From Bacillota bacterium (GTDB lineage: Bacteria; Bacillota; Clostridia; Christensenellales; UBA1242): a stretch of DNA of 8,851 nucleotides. The DNA is taken from positions 1 to 8,851 of the forward strand of contig WQSK01000041.1 in assembly GCA_009787915.1 (NCBI GenBank). Reading direction: 5' to 3'. A program made the translations under genes and the position numbers. The notes below the pieces were generated by a model that was given only the letters and a program-made list of their open reading frames with translations, was not told the origin of the DNA and did no database searches. This document shows, one piece after another, positions 5,548-8,851 of the stretch (position 1 is the first letter of the stretch; every line of letters begins with the position of its first letter).

Positions 5548-7365
5548 TCACACTTTTGGTGTGCTTCGCAAACGTTTTGTGTGGTCGAGGATTGTTTTTC
5601 TAATTCGCAGAGATTTCGGTGAGACCTCTAATAACTCGTCGTCGTTTAAGAATTCAAGACATTCTTCCATTGTGAGTGGTTTAATTGGTTCAAGGCGTAA
5701 CGATTCGTCCGAACCAGATGCCCTCATATTTGTCAGTTGTTTGGTTTTGCAAACGTTTGCAACGATGTCCATGCCCGCGGGGTTCAAACCAACGACCATA
5801 CCCGCGTAAACCTCGGTACCTGGCGTGATAAGCAACTTGCCACGCTCTTGGGTGTTGAACAAACCATATGGTGCGGCTTTGCCTGCTTCGTGCGCGATAA
5901 GTGCGCCAAAGTTTCGACGCCGAATGTGGCCTTTGAACGGCTCATAGTTTTCAAAGATGCCATTCATAATGCCTTTACCGCGCGTGTCGGTGAGGAAACG
6001 TGTTTTGTAACCCAAAAGACCACGCGCAGGAATCAAAAATTCCAACTTGGTGCGGACTTCGCCAGTGTTCATTGAAACAAGTTCGCCTTTTCGCTCGCCC
6101 ATTTCGCTCATGATGTCGCCGACGTTTTCGCTTGAGACGTCAATAAAGACGCGGTCGATTGGTTCGCATTTTTTGCCGTCAATATCTTTGAAAATAATAC
6201 GCGGCATGCTGACCATGAACTCATAGCCGTCGCGCCTCATGTTCTCAATCAAAATCGAAATGTGCATTTCACCCCGCCCAAGAACCCTAAAAGTATCCGC
6301 GCTGTCGGTATCAAAAACTTTAAGACTCAAATCCCTTACGGCCTCTTTCATCAGTCTGTCGCGGATGTGTCGGCTTGTGCAAAATTTACCTTCTTTGCCT
6401 GCAAAAGGGCTATTATTGACCGAGAAAGCCATTTCAACGCTTGGCTCGGATATTTTTACAAACGGGATTGCGGTGTCAATGCTCTTGTCGCAAACCGTGT
6501 CGCCGATGTTTATGCTTTGGTTGCCAGCAATGCAAACGATGTCGCCAGGGTCGGCTTCGGTGACCGCCAATTTGCCAAGTCCGTCATAAACAAACAAGTT
6601 TGCCACCCGAAACGAGGTGTTCAGGTTTTTGTCATAGTAGTTTAGTGCCTTGACCGTAGAGCCGACCTTTATCCCACCTTGTTCAATTTTTCCGATACCA
6701 AGTTTTCCCAAGAAATCGTTTTGCTCGGTGGAACTTACGAGCATAGCAAACGGTTTTGCCTTGTCGACCTTGGGACCAGGGATGTGTTTTACAATTGTTT
6801 CAAACAACGGTTTAAAGTCCTTAGGCGTAGTTTTCATATCGAGGGTAGAAATGCCTTCTCTTGCGCTTGCGAAAACAAAGGGGCTGTTCAATTGGTCGGC
6901 ACTTGCGTCTAATTCCAAAAACAATTCCAAGACCTCGTCCACGACTTCGCTGATACGGGCATCTTTTTTGTCGATTTTGTTCACTACAACAATTACGTTG
7001 TGATTAAGTTCCAAACTCTTTTGCAAAACAAAACGGGTTTGAGGCATTGGGCCCTCAAAAGAATCCACCACCAACAAAACACCATCGACCATTTTTAGTA
7101 CGCGCTCGACCTCGCCACCAAAGTCCGCGTGACCTGGGGTATCCACGACGTTGATTTTTATATCTCCGTACATGAAGGACGCGTTTTTACTTAAAATTGT
7201 AATACCGCGCTCGCGCTCTAAGGCGTTGCTGTCCATAACGCGGTCGGCGACTTCTTGGTTCTCGCGGAACACACCGCCTTGCTTTAACAGTTCGTTGACC
7301 AAACTGGTCTTGCCGTGGTCGACGTGCGCGATTATCGCAATGTTTCTGATTTTATCGTTTGTCAT
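5548..7365 (-). CDS. typA: TypA/BipA ribosome-associated translational GTPase
   Basis: 605 residues from ATG 7365, the normal family length. TypA is an EF-G-like GTPase that binds the 70S ribosome and helps 50S assembly and stress adaptation, mainly in the cold. The GTPase domain has G1 AHVDHGKT (13-20), switch I RERGITI (51-57), G3 DTPGH (75-79), G4 NKID (129-132) and G5 SA (167-168). It is followed by the beta-barrel domain, EF-G-like domains (including LGRGEMHISILIENMRRDGYE) and the TypA-specific C-terminal part (AHEAGKAAPYGLFNTQERG). The frame is open 24 codons further upstream, but that extension is not family-like and starts at TTG. A promoter with GTGACA-N17-TATTTT ends 6 nt before ATG 7365, supporting this start and a leaderless mRNA. 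Two more promoters upstream could add leadered transcripts. Confidence 0.98.
   Translation of the reverse strand: MTNDKIRNIAIIAHVDHGKTSLVNELLKQGGVFRENQEVADRVMDSNALERERGITILSKNASFMYGDIKINVVDTPGHADFGGEVERVLKMVDGVLLVVDSFEGPMPQTRFVLQKSLELNHNVIVVVNKIDKKDARISEVVDEVLELFLELDASADQLNSPFVFASAREGISTLDMKTTPKDFKPLFETIVKHIPGPKVDKAKPFAMLVSSTEQNDFLGKLGIGKIEQGGIKVGSTVKALNYYDKNLNTSFRVANLFVYDGLGKLAVTEADPGDIVCIAGNQSINIGDTVCDKSIDTAIPFVKISEPSVEMAFSVNNSPFAGKEGKFCTSRHIRDRLMKEAVRDLSLKVFDTDSADTFRVLGRGEMHISILIENMRRDGYEFMVSMPRIIFKDIDGKKCEPIDRVFIDVSSENVGDIMSEMGERKGELVSMNTGEVRTKLEFLIPARGLLGYKTRFLTDTRGKGIMNGIFENYEPFKGHIRRRNFGALIAHEAGKAAPYGLFNTQERGKLLITPGTEVYAGMVVGLNPAGMDIVANVCKTKQLTNMRASGSDESLRLEPIKPLTMEECLEFLNDDELLEVSPKSLRIRKTILDHTKRLRSTPKV
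5549..5563 (-). terminator. Weak hairpin overlapping the typA stop codon
   Basis: CACAC (5563-5559) and GTGTG (5553-5549) form a 5-bp stem around CAAAA. On the minus strand it includes the last typA codons and part of the TGA, and is followed by the T-rich ATTCTATATTTTG. It is a plausible but weak intrinsic terminator. Confidence 0.4.
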
Positions 7366-7371
7366 CCAACA

Positions 7372-7400
7372 AAAATAACACACGTTTTTTCGTATGTCAC
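7372..7400 (-). promoter_or_regulatory. Proximal, leaderless-type typA promoter
   Basis: GTGACA (7400-7395), 17-nt spacer, extended -10 TGTTATTTT (7380-7372), then 6 nt to ATG 7365. The -35 is a 5/6 match and the TG extension is present. Confidence 0.7.
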
Positions 7401-7401
7401 C

Positions 7402-7418
7402 ATGTTTTTGAAAAACAT
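7402..7418. promoter_or_regulatory. Perfect 17-bp AT-rich palindrome abutting the typA -35
   Basis: ATGTTTTT-G-AAAAACAT is a perfect inverted repeat ending 1 nt upstream of the typA -35 box. The position fits either an operator or an A-tract UP element contacted by the RNA polymerase alpha subunit. Confidence 0.6.
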
Positions 7419-7423
7419 TTTTG

Positions 7424-7444
7424 ACCCCTATGGGCAATTATGGT
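7424..7444 (-). pseudogene. Fragment of the upstream 124-residue gene
   Basis: These 21 bp match 8123-8143 with one transition. There they encode residues 26-32 (T-I-I-A-H-R-G) of the 124-residue protein. Here the fragment follows a copy of that gene's promoter with only 2 bp between, so about 75 bp of promoter-proximal coding sequence is missing. It now lies in the typA 5' region and is non-coding. TTGACC (7421-7426) and GGTCAA (7442-7447) also form an inverted repeat around it. Confidence 0.75.
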
Positions 7445-7446
7445 CA

Positions 7447-7507
7447 ATCGGAATTATAATACACAACAATCGTATTTATCAAATGCCCATTTTTGTTTGC
7501 TTTTATC
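7447..7507 (-). repeat. 61-bp promoter module, copy B (upstream of typA)
   Basis: It matches copy A (8219-8279) at 55 of 61 positions, and all six differences are transitions. It retains TTGATA (7482-7477), 18-nt spacer and TATAAT (7458-7453), but lost the TG extension (TGT in copy A is TAT here). Transcription from here would give typA a leader of about 80 nt. The stop codon of the 88-residue ORF lies across its -10 box. Confidence 0.9.
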
Positions 7508-7720
7508 AGATATTCTTAGTCGCCTATGTGATTTTTCATGGTGACATAATTTTATTTCCTCGCGCGATTCACGTACTTCGCAACCTGCATCTGCGATATC
7601 GGTCGGGACTGGTACAATTACTTGGTCGGGGGAGTACTTTCCCAAGACTTCTTTTATTCGCATATTTGCTTTGTAATAACGCATTCTTTTTTCACAAGTT
7701 GATTCATTTACACACGCCAT
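7454..7720 (-). CDS. Small hypothetical protein (88 residues), ends inside a promoter copy
   Basis: Unrecognised. ATG 7720 lies 9 nt after a strong TTGACA-N17-TATAGT promoter, so its mRNA would be nearly leaderless. The central part (MRIKEVLGKYSPDQVIVPVP, residues 20-39) looks protein-like. The last 18 residues (DKSKQKWAF to DCCVL) are read through repeat copy B, and the TAA stop (7456-7454) is the TAA within TATAAT. In the aligned copy A the same frame differs by five amino acid changes out of six substitutions, so this tail is probably not under protein-level selection. There is no signal peptide; it has five Cys. An alternative is that the promoter transcribes a typA leader or a small RNA and the ORF is accidental. 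Confidence 0.45.
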   Translation of the reverse strand: MACVNESTCEKRMRYYKANMRIKEVLGKYSPDQVIVPVPTDIADAGCEVRESREEIKLCHHEKSHRRLRISDKSKQKWAFDKYDCCVL

Positions 7721-7729
7721 AATACCACG

Positions 7730-7758
7730 ACTATATCACATAAACAACGTTTTGTCAA
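7730..7758 (-). promoter_or_regulatory. Strong promoter upstream of the 88-residue ORF
   Basis: TTGACA (7758-7753), exact 17-nt spacer, TATAGT (7735-7730). Start expected near 7723, 2-4 nt before ATG 7720. The hexamers overlap the end of the 12-codon mini-ORF. Confidence 0.8.
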
Positions 7759-7774
7759 GTACAATTGATTTCAT
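7736..7774 (-). CDS. 12-codon mini-ORF with consensus Shine-Dalgarno
   Basis: ATG 7774 reads MKSIVLDKTLFM and stops at TGA 7738-7736. AAAGGAGG (7787-7780) lies 5 nt before the ATG, the only consensus ribosome binding site I found in the window. A promoter is visible upstream (7831-7802). The mini-ORF overlaps the -35 and spacer of the next promoter. It has no run of one amino acid that would mark an attenuator peptide. It may be a leader peptide, a tiny gene, or the surviving 5' end of a deleted gene. Confidence 0.4.
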   Translation of the reverse strand: MKSIVLDKTLFM

Positions 7775-7801
7775 AGAATCCTCCTTTGTGATTTAAGTAA
7801 G

Positions 7802-7831
7802 ATTGTACTATGACAAATGCGTTGCTGTCTA
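7802..7831 (-). promoter_or_regulatory. Putative promoter of the SD-led mini-ORF
   Basis: TAGACA (7831-7826), 18-nt spacer, TACAAT (7807-7802). The expected start near 7795 gives a leader of about 20 nt containing the Shine-Dalgarno. It lies just after the stop of the 124-residue gene. Confidence 0.5.
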
Positions 7832-7843
7832 GCCCAGTTTGAC

Positions 7844-8218
7844 TCACCAATCGGCAATGTCTTTTGGATAGTACTCCCACATTCCCTGTGCGAATTTTTT
7901 ATATTTCTCGCTCTGTATTGTTTCCATAAACTGGTCAGTCCAAGTTTTTTTTGGTGGTTGCACAAGTTCGGGTTTTTCGCCTGAACTGACAGTAAAATAA
8001 TCACGCGCAGAGATTCTCCCGTGCAACCCATCGGGCAACCAACTAATGTTTTGTATGGCATAATCAGCACATAGATGAATCTCGTCGACTACTTTTTGCG
8101 CGGTAAAAATCCCAAGAAGCCAACCCCTATGGGCGATTATGGTGGGCGCATTGCAATTCGAGGTCGTCAGTGCAGACCCGTACCAATAAATAACCCTACG
8201 TATATCGACGTCTTTCAT
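7844..8218 (-). CDS. Hypothetical protein, 124 residues
   Basis: Unrecognised cytoplasmic protein. I set the start at ATG 8218 because TGTTATAAT (8233-8225) ends 6 nt upstream, the layout seen at several other genes here. An in-frame ATG at 8278 would give 144 residues but would code across the -35 and -10. The protein begins MKDVDIRRVIYWYGSAL, has an aromatic/His-rich middle (TIIAHRGWLLGIF, DEIHLCADYAIQ), a Pro/Lys segment (ELVQPPKKTW, 84-93) and a Trp/Tyr-rich tail (MWEYYPKDIADW). No signal peptide or clear transmembrane helix. No catalytic motif that I can name. A damaged partial copy of its promoter and codons 26-32 sits upstream of typA, so this locus was duplicated in the past. Divergent from the zincin-like gene at 8281. 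Confidence 0.68.
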   Translation of the reverse strand: MKDVDIRRVIYWYGSALTTSNCNAPTIIAHRGWLLGIFTAQKVVDEIHLCADYAIQNISWLPDGLHGRISARDYFTVSSGEKPELVQPPKKTWTDQFMETIQSEKYKKFAQGMWEYYPKDIADW

Positions 8219-8279
8219 ATCGGAATTATAACACACAACAATCGTGTCTATCAAGTACCCATTTTTGTTTGCTTTCATC
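8219..8279 (-). repeat. 61-bp promoter module, copy A
   Basis: The intact copy, directly abutting ATG 8218. It contains TTGATA (8254-8249), 18-nt spacer and extended -10 TGTTATAAT (8233-8225), with 6 nt to the ATG. It ends 1 nt before the first ATG of the divergent plus-strand gene. The hexamers are identical in copy B. Confidence 0.9.
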
Positions 8280-8280
8280 T

Positions 8281-8851
8281 ATGGTCGATGTTAGTATTAT
8301 AATCGTGGGAAATACAAGCGATAACCAGCGGATTAAAACAATGCATGCCGCTATAAACAAAACATCCATTGACCCAAAATACAAAGAATGGTTAGAGCGC
8401 ATTTGCACGGCACTTGTTGCTAATATCAAAGAGTTTGATGAAACTTTGTTTTTGGAAAATATCAAAACTTTAGAGATAAAAACCGTTTCGTACGAAGGTG
8501 CGGCCTCACAAAAAGGTGAATATAATTGCTTTGAAAACACTATTTCTCTTTGCGAGCATAATGTTGGTGACTTGTCATTTTTCTCGTTTGCCCATGAATG
8601 TATACATTTCATGAGTACGGACAGAAGAAATGTTATAACGAAAACAAAAGATGAGAGAGGCAGAATTGCCTGCCCAAGTGGATTTGCTATGGGATATGAA
8701 ACTGGAGGTGTGCGGACGGGATATAGTCACGGCATTAATGAGGGGATGACAGAAAGAATTTTAAGGAAGGCTCTGCGACCACCAAAGAGCAGGACTGTTT
8801 ACATATTCCAGACTTCATGTTTACTTGTACTTGATAACTTTATTTTTAATG
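8281..8851 (+). CDS. Zincin-like (HExxH) protein, partial, runs off the window
   Basis: At least 190 residues, open at the right edge. FAHECIHF (103-110) holds HExxH (H105, E106, H109), and GINEGMTE (151-158) supplies a likely third ligand E154, the HExxH...NEGxTE layout of gluzincin-like metallopeptidases. No signal peptide is seen, so it is probably cytoplasmic; the substrate is unknown. Only N-terminal residues SIIIVG are hydrophobic. The start is uncertain: ATG 8281 is the first in frame, but no Shine-Dalgarno or spaced -10 precedes it. A TATAAT at 8298-8303 lies inside the reading frame, so ATG 8341 (MHAAINKTS) with a leader of about 30 nt is an alternative. The next residues toward the edge (VYIFQTSCLLVLDNFIFN) continue the fold. 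It is divergent from the 124-residue gene. Confidence 0.8.
   Translation, partial: MVDVSIIIVGNTSDNQRIKTMHAAINKTSIDPKYKEWLERICTALVANIKEFDETLFLENIKTLEIKTVSYEGAASQKGEYNCFENTISLCEHNVGDLSFFSFAHECIHFMSTDRRNVITKTKDERGRIACPSGFAMGYETGGVRTGYSHGINEGMTERILRKALRPPKSRTVYIFQTSCLLVLDNFIFN

Noticed and set aside
7366..7437. 24-codon N-terminal extension of TypA
   Set aside because: It starts at TTG in the duplicated fragment, covers the palindrome and promoter, and is not family-like; TypA normally starts close to the first conserved strand.
7447..7723. Small RNA such as 6S, tmRNA or RNase P RNA
   Set aside because: I see no conserved core, tag peptide or long closing stem. A promoter is present, so an unknown RNA is not excluded.
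7844..8278. 144-residue version of the 124-residue protein starting at ATG 8278
   Set aside because: The extra 20 codons cover the -35 and extended -10, and all differences from copy B in this frame change the amino acid. The start at 8218 fits the promoter layout.
8226..8612. 128-codon minus-strand ORF ending in DCCVL
   Set aside because: It is antisense to the zincin-like gene. Only its last codons, in repeat copy A, resemble the 88-residue ORF, which is explained by the promoter duplication.

Overview
This window is bacterial chromosome. It uses the standard genetic code with all three stops, has CCA-encoded tRNAs, sigma-70-type promoters, and is AT-leaning by eye. TypA, the prolyl-tRNA editing protein and the GT4 glycosyltransferase resemble Bacillota (Clostridia-like) proteins, so an uncultured Bacillota relative is a reasonable guess, not a demonstrated one. 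Most mRNA genes here show no Shine-Dalgarno sequence. Instead a -10 hexamer, often in the form TGTTATAAT, lies only 5-6 nt before the ATG, which points to widespread leaderless transcription.

Left part (1-2930, minus strand): tRNA-Asp has a perfect TTGACA-N17-TATAAT promoter and is followed by a short tRNA-3'-end-like element, a Nudix hydrolase and a GTG-started GT4 glycosyltransferase. A second promoter inside the end of the glycosyltransferase gene drives tRNA-His and tRNA-Arg(TCT). Their spacer holds a 22-nt copy of the 5' end of tRNA-Arg, a 26-bp direct repeat and five GCGAAG hairpin caps. After tRNA-Arg comes an unrecognised protein gene whose reading frame runs upstream to the tRNA without a standard start.

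Middle part (2930-5550): three consecutive plus-strand genes (small metallo-beta-lactamase-fold hydrolase, two-helix membrane protein, guanylate-kinase-like P-loop protein), each with its own apparent leaderless promoter. The last overlaps, stop codon on stop codon, a convergent prolyl-tRNA editing (ProX/YbaK-type) gene. That gene is divergent from a small Cys-containing helical protein across a 56-bp spacer with back-to-back promoters. AT-rich inverted repeats separate the small gene from convergent typA.

Right part (5548-8851): typA (BipA GTPase) is preceded by up to three tandem promoters and a perfect palindrome. Upstream lie an 88-residue ORF, a 12-codon mini-ORF with the only consensus Shine-Dalgarno I found, and a 124-residue unknown protein. 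A 61-bp promoter module occurs twice (90% identical): once driving the 124-residue gene and once upstream of typA, with a fragment of that gene's coding sequence attached. The window ends inside a plus-strand gene with an HExxH...NEGxTE zincin-like signature.

Functionally this looks like a housekeeping/accessory mix: tRNAs, tRNA quality control, a ribosome-associated GTPase and small-molecule hydrolases. I see no phage, CRISPR or transposase genes.
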